A stretch of DNA of 64,000 nt from an uncultured Bacteroidales bacterium (lineage in GTDB: Bacteria; Bacteroidota; Bacteroidia; Bacteroidales; Paludibacteraceae): positions 124,001 to 188,000 of the forward strand of contig CAMJJT010000001.1 in assembly GCA_946406195.1 (NCBI GenBank), read 5' to 3'. Positions 1-7,780 of the stretch are shown in pieces (positions within the stretch are counted from its first letter, which is position 1; every line of letters starts with the position of its first letter). Made by a program: the position numbers and the translations under genes. Under the pieces are notes generated by a model. It was not told the DNA's origin, did not search any database, and was given only the letters and a program-made list of their open reading frames with translations.

Positions 1-2
1 CC

Positions 3-1280
3 ATGTCTGTCCCCACCTGGGCGCACCTCAATATACCAGAGATTGACTTCCAAGCCATCTCATACTATGCTGCTCCAAAGGCGAAAAAGAATGATGCGAA
101 TGATGAGAATGATGCCAATGATGCCAATGATGCCATCGACGAGGAGATCATGAAGACCTTCGACAAACTTGGTATTCCTTTGGAGGAACGGGCAGCACTC
201 GCGGGAAACATGGCGGTCGATGCAGTCATGGACAGCGTGAGCGTGAAGACGACGTTTAGGGAGACCTTGGCGGAGAAGGGTATCGTTTTCTGTTCGATTA
301 GCGAGGCGGTAAAGGAATACCCGGACTTGGTCAAGAAATACTTGGGAAGTGTGGTTCCTCCGACGGATAATTTCTATGCCGCGCTTAACTCTGCGGTTTT
401 CTCGGATGGTTCGTTTGTGTATGTGCCCAAGGGCGTGCGGTGCCCGATGGAACTGAGCACCTATTTCCGCATCAATGCCGGTAAGACAGGTCAGTTTGAG
501 CGGACCTTACTGATTGCAGACGAAGGCGCGTATCTGTCTTATTTAGAGGGATGTACAGCACCTATGCGCGATGAAAACCAACTTCACGCAGCGATTGTTG
601 AGATCATCGTTCATAAGGACGCCGAAGTGAAGTACTCCACCGTCCAGAACTGGTATCCGGGAGATAAGAACGGAAAAGGCGGAATCTATAATTTCGTCAC
701 CAAACGAGGTATCACCCACGAGAACGCGCGGTTGAGTTGGACGCAGGTCGAGACAGGTTCTGCCATCACATGGAAATATCCGAGTTGTATTTTAAAAGGG
801 GATAACTCCACGGCGGAGTTCTACTCGGTGGCGCTCACCAATAATTACCAACAGGCAGATACAGGTACGAAGATGATTCACATCGGCAAAAACACCCGTT
901 CTCGTATCGTCTCCAAAGGTATCTCCGCGGGGCATAGCCAGAACGCTTACCGCGGACTCGTCAAGATGGGTGTTCATGCCGAAAATGCCCGTAACTACAG
1001 TCAATGTGATTCGCTTCTGTTGGGCGATAAATGCGGCGCGCACACTTTCCCCGACATGATTATCTCCAACCCCACAGCTACCGTAGAACACGAAGCAACA
1101 ACCTCCAAGATCAACGAGGATCAGCTCTTCTACTGCCAGCAACGAGGTATCAGCATGGAAGACGCCGTTGGCCTCATCGTCAACGGCTACGCCAAAGAGG
1201 TCATGGACAAACTGCCGATGGAGTTTGCCGTTGAAGCACAGAAACTGCTGCAAGTCTCTCTCGAAGGAAGCGTGGGATAA
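3..1280 (+). CDS. sufB: Fe-S cluster assembly protein SufB (5' end outside window)
   Basis: Translation has SufB-family core ([60 protein letters not shown]). Homologs have more N-terminal sequence, so it is probably truncated by the window edge. Confidence 0.95.
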   Translation: MSVPTWAHLNIPEIDFQAISYYAAPKAKKNDANDENDANDANDAIDEEIMKTFDKLGIPLEERAALAGNMAVDAVMDSVSVKTTFRETLAEKGIVFCSISEAVKEYPDLVKKYLGSVVPPTDNFYAALNSAVFSDGSFVYVPKGVRCPMELSTYFRINAGKTGQFERTLLIADEGAYLSYLEGCTAPMRDENQLHAAIVEIIVHKDAEVKYSTVQNWYPGDKNGKGGIYNFVTKRGITHENARLSWTQVETGSAITWKYPSCILKGDNSTAEFYSVALTNNYQQADTGTKMIHIGKNTRSRIVSKGISAGHSQNAYRGLVKMGVHAENARNYSQCDSLLLGDKCGAHTFPDMIISNPTATVEHEATTSKINEDQLFYCQQRGISMEDAVGLIVNGYAKEVMDKLPMEFAVEAQKLLQVSLEGSVG

Positions 1281-1389
1281 ATATTCTCTCGAGTTATCGA
1301 AAAATCTCAAAAAAATGGCATACCTCTTGCGTATGTCATTTTTTTTGTGTACCTTTGCAGCCGCAAAGGTTTAGAAAACAAGAACAACT

Positions 1390-1533
1390 ATGCAAACAGA
1401 CGTAAAACATCAACCCAATGACGCACCTATTACAACAGATGCAATAGGTACCGGAAATGTGCAGAAAAAGTACTATACTGCCGATGAAGCAATCGCTTTC
1501 CTTGAACCGCGCATTCGCGCTATGTTCCTATGA
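1390..1533 (+). CDS. Small antitoxin-like ORF (47 aa), possible TA remnant
   Basis: ATG..TGA read directly: MQTDVKHQPNDAPITTDAIGTGNVQKKYYTADEAIAFLEPRIRAMFL; overlaps the next ORF by ATGA. Confidence 0.45.
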   Translation: MQTDVKHQPNDAPITTDAIGTGNVQKKYYTADEAIAFLEPRIRAMFL

Positions 1534-1610
1534 AAGAAGTTGTTTACACCAAGCAAGCTCTTTTGCAGTTTGAAGAAAGTGTAAAAGAGTTAGTTGAACA
1601 GAAGAATTAG
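1530..1610 (+). pseudogene. Truncated ParE/RelE-like toxin fragment (26 aa)
   Basis: MKEVVYTKQALLQFEESVKELVEQKN resembles the N-terminus of ParE/Txe-like toxins, then stops. Confidence 0.4.
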
Positions 1611-1729
1611 AGAACGTATATAGTATAGTTTATCTTGCTAATAATAAACTAATCGGCCATCTGTTGGATATTAGTTTATAACTCAACCACCGCTGGCATC
1701 GACAGCGTAAAAAAGTGAATAGTACATAA

Positions 1730-1803
1730 GGGGTATTAGCTCATCTGGCTAGAGCGCAACACTGGCAGTGTTGAGGTGAGCGGTTCGAGTCCGCTATACT
1801 CCA
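1730..1803 (+). tRNA. tRNA-Ala(GGC)
   Basis: Cloverleaf: acceptor GGGGTAT/ATACTCC, D-arm GCTC..GAGC, anticodon stem CAACA-CTGGCAG-TGTTG (anticodon GGC), T-arm GCGG-TTCGAGT-CCGC. CCA not encoded. Confidence 0.93.
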
Positions 1804-1848
1804 CAAATACAAGCGCAAAGTGTTGCGCAAAAATATATTGATTAAAAG

Positions 1849-2024
1849 AAGCGTTTGCTTTCACTCTTTTGTTTGAGAACGTCGGAACTTTTCAAACTGA
1901 TAAATAAGAGAATGGCAAATAGTTTCCATGTTTTAGCGTGGAGTTACTATTGTTGCATACTTATTTATCACAGGTTTCCGACGACCTTCAAACAAGAGTG
2001 TGTGGCATAGCAGCCTCACGCTTT
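1849..2024 (+). ncRNA. ssrS: Candidate 6S-like (Bacteroidales-1-type) rod-shaped RNA
   Basis: Extended hairpin: AAGCG/CGCTT, CACTCTTTTGTTTGA/TCAAACAAGAGTG, CGTCGGAA/TTCCGACG, GATAAATAAG/CTTATTTATC, GCAAATAGT/ACTATTGTTGC, CCATG/CGTGG. No ORF. Strand inferred. Confidence 0.55.
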
Positions 2025-2082
2025 TGTTTATTTATAACCGCTTTTGCAGGAGGCAGGCGAAGCAATGTAAAATTTTAAAATT

Positions 2083-2283
2083 ATGTCTTCAGAAGATTTG
2101 TGGGTAATCGTAGCCCTTATTTGTGTGTTCTACTTATGCCGTGAATTAAATTGTTGGTATCTAAAAATCAACGAACGTAAAAAACAAATGGATCAAATGA
2201 TTGAAAACCAAAAAGAGATTATTGAATTACTAAAAAAAGAGAGAACAGCAAATACACAAAATAGGGAAAACTCAGAAAACTAA
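2083..2283 (+). CDS. Small membrane-anchored coiled-coil protein
   Basis: One N-terminal TM segment followed by a charged helix; start/stop from ORF track. Confidence 0.55.
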   Translation: MSSEDLWVIVALICVFYLCRELNCWYLKINERKKQMDQMIENQKEIIELLKKERTANTQNRENSEN

Positions 2284-2289
2284 TAGTAT

Positions 2290-2661
2290 ATGAAAAACAA
2301 ATCGTTTTTTTGTTTAATAATGGTTTTTGTACCATTTTTAATGTGTGCAAAAGAACCACAACTATCACTCGTTGCAATAAAGCAGACTGGGCAGAGCCAG
2401 ATCTTTAACATTAGGGACTACCCATGTCTTACCATCAAAAACGAGAATGGTGTACCATCCTTCAATATCAAAGATAAGCAGAACATCGTAGCGAGCGGTG
2501 TAATAACTTGCGTTTTTGAAGTCACCGAAACAAATGATATTGAAGTCGTGACTAATCAAGAGACATCTAATCGAATAGTAAAAAAGTATATAAAAAATGG
2601 TACTCTTTATATAGAGCACAACGGCAAATTATACTCTGTCATAGGACAACGCATAAAATAA
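2290..2661 (+). CDS. Secreted hypothetical protein
   Basis: Signal peptide; C-terminal LYIEHNGKLYSVIGQRIK typical of secreted Bacteroidales proteins. Confidence 0.6.
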   Translation: MKNKSFFCLIMVFVPFLMCAKEPQLSLVAIKQTGQSQIFNIRDYPCLTIKNENGVPSFNIKDKQNIVASGVITCVFEVTETNDIEVVTNQETSNRIVKKYIKNGTLYIEHNGKLYSVIGQRIK

Positions 2662-2681
2662 CAATTATAAAACAATACTAT

Positions 2682-3920
2682 ATGAAAAGAAATCTCATAC
2701 TTGCCATAATTTTTATAATGGCATTTGGCACGATGCGTGCGCAACAGTATTTGTATTTATGGAGAACAGATGGTTCTCACATCTCTTATCCCGTAGCCGA
2801 TATAGACAGTATCGGGTTCTGGGCTCCGTTTTATATTGTAACCCTAGAAGCAGATGGAAAAGGAACTGTAAGCGGAAGTGGTGAATATGCAAAGGGCTCA
2901 ACAGCAACTCTTGTCGCTACTGCAGAAAAAGGATATTCTTTTAGTCAATGGTCGGACGGCAACACAAGCAATCCCCGTATTGTCACCTTAAATGACAACC
3001 TCACTCTAACAGCAACTTTTAGTCTTGCAGCAAGTGCTTTCAGTGTCAGTCCCACAACTAAGGTCATGTTCTCACCGGGTAACTTGCAGTACAATCACTC
3101 ATTAGGTTCTCATCAGTGCGCAGACGGGACTTCCAAAGTTGGAACTTGGCGTTTCGCCGAACATCAATGGGATATGATAGGTTATGGATATGGTATGACT
3201 TGGTCCATGTATGATAATAATGTAGGCGGAACAGTAGAGGGAAGTAGCAATAACAATGGTACTAATGCTTGGAAAGATTTGTTTTGCTGGGGAACAAGTG
3301 GTTGGAAAAGTGGAGCTAATGCGTATAATCCATTTGCTGTTAGTGAAAATTATTGGGATTATTATTTAGGGGGTGATCCAAATTATGATTTCTCGGGCAA
3401 TTATATTTACGCAGATTGGGGAACCTATAATCAAATAGGCGATGATGCACCCGGAATATGGCGTACTTTGACAAAGGATGAGTGGGAGTACCTCCTACAA
3501 AAAAGACCCGAGGCACTCAACAAATATGGAGCAGCAAGAGTGAATGGAATAACCGGTATAGTTATTTTGCCTGACGATTGGACATTGCCTAATGGTTGTA
3601 CTTTCGTTGCAGGAATGACCACTGCTAACGACAACAAGGACTGGGGATTTGTTAATAATGTCTATGTTGGTTCTCAGTGGGAATTAATGGAGGCTAATGG
3701 AGCTGTATTCTTGCCTGCAAGTGGCTTTAGAAGTGGTAATTCCAACTATTCTTCTAATATTATCTCGCAATATGCTGGAGTAGCAGGATATTATTGGTCG
3801 TCAACAGTTTACAATGAAAGTTCTATTTACGGCCTCTATTTCACTAGCAATACTCTATATTATCAGAAAGATTTGACCCGCGGTTTTGGGCGAGCAGTAA
3901 GATTAGTTGTAAATTTGTAA
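2682..3920 (+). CDS. Secreted protein with InlB/List-Bact-type repeat and FISUMP/C-type-lectin-like C-terminal domain
   Basis: Signal peptide; repeat ADGKGTVSGSGEYAKGSTATLVATAEKGYSFSQWSDGNTSNPRIVTL..TLTATF; C-term LPASGFRSG..GYYWSSTVYN..GRAVRLV. Confidence 0.75.
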   Translation: MKRNLILAIIFIMAFGTMRAQQYLYLWRTDGSHISYPVADIDSIGFWAPFYIVTLEADGKGTVSGSGEYAKGSTATLVATAEKGYSFSQWSDGNTSNPRIVTLNDNLTLTATFSLAASAFSVSPTTKVMFSPGNLQYNHSLGSHQCADGTSKVGTWRFAEHQWDMIGYGYGMTWSMYDNNVGGTVEGSSNNNGTNAWKDLFCWGTSGWKSGANAYNPFAVSENYWDYYLGGDPNYDFSGNYIYADWGTYNQIGDDAPGIWRTLTKDEWEYLLQKRPEALNKYGAARVNGITGIVILPDDWTLPNGCTFVAGMTTANDNKDWGFVNNVYVGSQWELMEANGAVFLPASGFRSGNSNYSSNIISQYAGVAGYYWSSTVYNESSIYGLYFTSNTLYYQKDLTRGFGRAVRLVVNL

Positions 3921-3990
3921 CATAATTATCATATTATCTAACCAATGCTCAATGGGATATAAGTGAGCAAAAACGAGATGAAAAAAAATA

Positions 3991-4389
3991 GTGTTGTTTT
4001 TAACCATGTTAGGTATGGTATCGTGCTTTACTGATAGTAATTTGACGGAGCATGAAAAACGGGTAAAAGAGGCAAAGGAGTATCTGTCTGCTGATGTGGC
4101 TCTCTCCAACAAACAAACCGCTGGAACAAAAGTGAACGAGTTCACCAAGTTGGAATCAATTGTTTTTGATGGTCAAAATGTAATTTACACATATGAAGTA
4201 GATGAAAGTTATTATACAATCAGCCTATTAAGGACAGTTCAAAGTGAGTTAGAAAAAGAACATAGAAAAGAATTTTATTCGAATAAAGAATTAGCCGAAA
4301 TAAGATATTATCTATCCATTCTTGAAGGAACAGCAATCTATAACTATGTTGGAAATAAAACAAAGCAAGTATTAACTATCAAAATATAG
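3991..4389 (+). CDS. Putative lipoprotein, apparently frameshifted at its start
   Basis: ORF track start is GTG; an ATG at 3978 would give MKKIVLFLTMLGMVSC if one A were removed from the A8 tract. Confidence 0.5.
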   Translation: MLFLTMLGMVSCFTDSNLTEHEKRVKEAKEYLSADVALSNKQTAGTKVNEFTKLESIVFDGQNVIYTYEVDESYYTISLLRTVQSELEKEHRKEFYSNKELAEIRYYLSILEGTAIYNYVGNKTKQVLTIKI

Positions 4390-4499
4390 CCCAATATCTA
4401 CTGAGCTTGCGATGAGGTTAGGGGAATGTATATACCATCACAGGACAGGAAGTGAAATAAAGCAGCACATAGATGAGCGGCGCATAAACGCTATAAAAA

Positions 4500-4663
4500 G
4501 CGGAATACAATTCCGCAGCAAAAGACGAAGTCAGGCGGGATATAATCCCGCGGAATGAACATACGAAAGGCAGCGAGAAATCCGCTGCCTTTTTTGGCGG
4601 CATCGGATGCCATCCGATGTAAAACCAAGAAGAAAGAGGAAGCGCGCCAGCGGAGGTGGCGCG
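4500..4663. repeat. Cluster of five perfect mini-hairpins
   Basis: GCGGAAT-ACA-ATTCCGC (4500-4516), GCGGGAT-ATA-ATCCCGC (4535-4551), GGCAGCG-N7-CGCTGCC (4569-4589), CATCGGAT-GCC-ATCCGATG (4601-4619), CGCGCCA-N7-TGGCGCG (4643-4663). Confidence 0.85.
4569..4595 (+). terminator. Intrinsic terminator candidate
   Basis: GGCAGCGagaaatcCGCTGCC followed by TTTTTT. Confidence 0.6.
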
Positions 4664-4737
4664 TACAGAACACCGAGGGGCGAAAAAAGCAGAGAAAAAC
4701 AAAAAAAGGAAAAGAAAACCTAAAAATATCATCAAAA

Positions 4738-4769
4738 TTTGCATATGTCAGAAATTTTTTGTATCTTTG
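4738..4769 (+). promoter_or_regulatory. Bacteroidetes sigma-ABfr promoter
   Basis: TTTG-N20-TATCTTTG. Confidence 0.75.
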
Positions 4770-5090
4770 CAGAGATTTTAGAAGTTCAACGAATTTTCGG
4801 TAGATTTTAGTCTTTTGGGGCCGTGGTTTTTGCGGTTTTGTCCCAATATCGTCACGTGATAATACCGTGAATAACCAAACAATATCTAAAATATTACCAA
4901 AGAATAACTAAAGATTTACTAAAGAAAATATAAGAAATGATAGGTAAGTCAATCGTAAAAAACAGGCAAGTCAATCATAAAATGAGAGACGAAATAAAAA
5001 TGTTTTGTATTTTTTTGTCTTATCTCAAAGATCATGTGGAAAAGTTCAGTAAAAAGAAATAAAACGAAATAAAAAGAAAGGAGAAAGGAT

Positions 5091-5495
5091 ATGTCAAGAG
5101 TAACATTAAGTCCGGGGATTGATATATGGAGAGGAAAAGTAAGTGGAAAATCGGGAATGACCATGCGTATCAAATCTTATCGTGACGATGAGGGACATAT
5201 CGTTAAGATGGGTCCGCAGGAGTATTACCGCAAAGACAAGCGTGATTTTAAACGCCATCCGCGGAGCGAGAAAGAAGAAGCGCAGAGGTTGGTGTGGCAG
5301 GAAGTTTGCCGAGAGGCAAGTGCGATCATGAAAGACAAGAACCATCCGAGGTATGCGGAGTTGCGGGCACGATGGAATGCGCAATTTAAAGAAAAGCCTG
5401 ATGTGTTTTTGAATGAGGGGTTGGCGGAAAAGAAGGTTTACGGGATGTTTCCGGTGTTTGTGCGGATGGTACTTCTGAAGGAGAGAAAAGGGTAG
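5091..5495 (+). CDS. Small hypothetical protein
   Basis: 134 aa; about 330 nt downstream of a consensus promoter; weakly similar in layout to the ORF at 46292-46651. Confidence 0.6.
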   Translation: MSRVTLSPGIDIWRGKVSGKSGMTMRIKSYRDDEGHIVKMGPQEYYRKDKRDFKRHPRSEKEEAQRLVWQEVCREASAIMKDKNHPRYAELRARWNAQFKEKPDVFLNEGLAEKKVYGMFPVFVRMVLLKERKG

Positions 5496-5546
5496 CGGAT
5501 AGCGGGCAATCAGATTAAAGGGTAGCGGATAGCGGGCAATCGGATT
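5487..5546. repeat. Two tandem 30-bp direct repeats
   Basis: aaagggtagcggatagcgggcaatc[a/g]gatt x2; second copy completes GGGCAAT-CGG-ATTGCCC hairpin. Confidence 0.9.
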
Positions 5547-5566
5547 GCCCTGTAAAAGAAGAAAAA

Positions 5567-6478
5567 TTACTCCAGATCGATGTGCTCCGCTTGGACTGGG
5601 GAGGAGAGGAAGAGCGATGCGGATTGCGAGAAGCGGTCCGCATTTTCTGTAGTCAGATAGGAGCATGTCCCGTTAGTGGAGAGTTGGTCGCGGTACTCGG
5701 GGTGACGATGCAGATAATCCGCGAGAGACTTGGCTTCGAGTTCGCCTTGTGCGATAGTAGTCACCTTTGGTGAATTCACCGGAAGAGGGAATTCCGACTC
5801 ATCCAGTTCATGACGAAACTCGAGCCAGTTGTCGATTCGCTCTTTCATGAGCGGATAGTGGGTACAACCGAGCACGAGGGTGTCAATCTGCGGATCTTTG
5901 GCGAGTATCTCACGCAGGTACTTGCCGATGAAATACTTAGCGCCCGGCCCGTTATATTCACCAGCCTCGATGAGCGGCACCCAGAGCGGGCAGGCTTGCT
6001 GAGAGATGAAGAGCCTACCCCCGCCCCCTCCCTGAAGGGAAGGGAGATTTTCGCTGATCTTGTTCAGCTCCAGCACATAACTCTCCGAGCTAACCGTCGC
6101 CGGAGTGGCAAGAATGCCGACATGTCCATTTTTGGTGATGGCAGGAACGGCCTCAACGGTCGGACGAATGACGCCCAATACATTAATAGGCCTACCCAAG
6201 CCCTCCCTCAAGGGAGGGATGTCATTTTGTTGGATAGTTCGAAGGGCTTTGGCACTGGCAGTATTGCAGGCCAGAATGATTAAGGCACAGTTTTTGTTGA
6301 TGAGATATTGAACGGCCTGAAGGGTGTACCGATAGATGACATCGAACGAGTGCGTACCATAAGGTGCACGGGCGTTGTCCCCAAGATAGATATAATCATA
6401 CTCGGGAAGCTCGCGACGGATGGCATCCAGAATGGTCAGACCACCGTATCCGCTATCAAAAACACCTATTTTTGCCAT
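5567..6478 (-). CDS. murI: Glutamate racemase
   Basis: MAKIGVFDSGYGGLTIL, ACNTASAKALR, VLGCTHYPL. Start moved to 6478. Confidence 0.93.
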   Translation of the reverse strand: MAKIGVFDSGYGGLTILDAIRRELPEYDYIYLGDNARAPYGTHSFDVIYRYTLQAVQYLINKNCALIILACNTASAKALRTIQQNDIPPLREGLGRPINVLGVIRPTVEAVPAITKNGHVGILATPATVSSESYVLELNKISENLPSLQGGGGGRLFISQQACPLWVPLIEAGEYNGPGAKYFIGKYLREILAKDPQIDTLVLGCTHYPLMKERIDNWLEFRHELDESEFPLPVNSPKVTTIAQGELEAKSLADYLHRHPEYRDQLSTNGTCSYLTTENADRFSQSASLFLSSPVQAEHIDLE

Positions 6479-6503
6479 AATCCGCTGCAAAATTACAAAA
6501 AAA

Positions 6504-6535
6504 TTTGCATATGTGCAAAAAAAAGTGTATCTTTG
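6504..6535 (+). promoter_or_regulatory. Promoter of dnaN
   Basis: TTTGcatatg..N20..TATCTTTG. Confidence 0.75.
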
Positions 6536-6592
6536 CACGCTATTTGTTAACAATTACAATAAAATTGTAAAAAATATTAAAACTATACGTAT

Positions 6593-7717
6593 ATGAAATT
6601 CAATGTATCGAGTTCGAAACTCTTTTCTCAATTGCAGGCTGTAAGCCGTGTGATTAACAACAAGAACGCGCTGCCTATTCTGGACGACGTGCTGTTTGAT
6701 TTGGTTGGTAACGAGTTGATGTTAACCGCCTCAGACGGCGAGACGACCATCCGCACAAGTATCGAGGTGGAGGGCGCAGAAGGAAACGGCAAAGTAGCTT
6801 CGGCAGCCAAGTTGCTGTTGGAGACCCTCAAGGAGTTCAGCGAGCAACCGCTGGCATTCACCATTGACGAGAATAATTTCGCAGTCAACATGGTAAGCCA
6901 GAACGGTACCTATTCGTTCGTTGGCGTTAACGGCAACGAGTATCCGGAGATGCCTGCCGCAGAAGCAGAAGCACGTCAGATCGCATTGCCGGCAAACGTA
7001 CTGCAGAGTGCGATTGAGAAGACCATTTTCTGCACGGCGGACGACGACTTGCGTCCCGTTATGAACGGTATATTCTTCGACATCGCAGCAGACAAAGTGA
7101 CGATGGTAGCAACCGACGCACACCGTTTGGTTCGTTATACGAACACCAGCGTAGCTGCCGGCGCAGAGGCAAGTTTCATTCTGCCCAAGAAACCCGCAGG
7201 GCTGCTAAAGAACCTGTTGGCGAAAGAGGAGAGCGAAGTAAAAGTTACGTTTGGCTCCAAGAACGCCCGCTTTGAGTTTGGCAGCACAATCATCGTTTGC
7301 CGTCAGATCGAGGGTCGTTTCCCGAACTACAACGCCGTTATTCCTCAGGGCAACCAGAACGTGGTAACCGTTGACCGTCAGACGATTATCAACGCCTGCA
7401 AGCGTGTAGCTGTCTTCGCTAACAACGGTACCGCACAGCTTCGTCTGGCGCTCAGCGAGAACCAAATCAAAATCTCCGCGCAGGACATCGATTTCTCGAC
7501 CAGCGCAGAAGAGACCATCAGTTGCGATTACAACGGCACGCCGATGGCCATCGGTTTCAAGGCACCGTTCCTGATCGACCTGCTGAGCTCGATTGAGAGC
7601 GCAGAAGTACAGTTGAAACTGGCAGATCCGGCACGCGCAGGCCTCATCCTTCCGGCTGAGAACCAAGAGAACGAAGACGTACTGATGCTGCTTATGCCGA
7701 TGTTGCTGAACGATTAA
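6593..7717 (+). CDS. dnaN: DNA polymerase III subunit beta
   Basis: Sliding-clamp translation (MKFNVSSSKLFSQLQAVSRVINNKNALPILDDV ... LLMPMLLND). Confidence 0.96.
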   Translation: MKFNVSSSKLFSQLQAVSRVINNKNALPILDDVLFDLVGNELMLTASDGETTIRTSIEVEGAEGNGKVASAAKLLLETLKEFSEQPLAFTIDENNFAVNMVSQNGTYSFVGVNGNEYPEMPAAEAEARQIALPANVLQSAIEKTIFCTADDDLRPVMNGIFFDIAADKVTMVATDAHRLVRYTNTSVAAGAEASFILPKKPAGLLKNLLAKEESEVKVTFGSKNARFEFGSTIIVCRQIEGRFPNYNAVIPQGNQNVVTVDRQTIINACKRVAVFANNGTAQLRLALSENQIKISAQDIDFSTSAEETISCDYNGTPMAIGFKAPFLIDLLSSIESAEVQLKLADPARAGLILPAENQENEDVLMLLMPMLLND

Positions 7718-7780
7718 GAGACCGCAGCCATAGGCTGCTCAAGGAATAAAGACCGCTTTGCTCAAAGACAAAGGACAAAT

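Noticed and set aside
792-1310. 172-aa antisense ORF within sufB
   Set aside because: Overlaps a clear conserved gene; no recognizable domain; typical shadow ORF of GC-rich coding sequence.
2682-3920. Complete diversity-generating retroelement
   Set aside because: No reverse transcriptase ORF or template repeat in the window; only a target-like fold, reported as a low-weight finding.
6593-7717. Replication origin near dnaN
   Set aside because: No dnaA gene or recognizable DnaA-box cluster seen; dnaN is often separated from oriC in this group.
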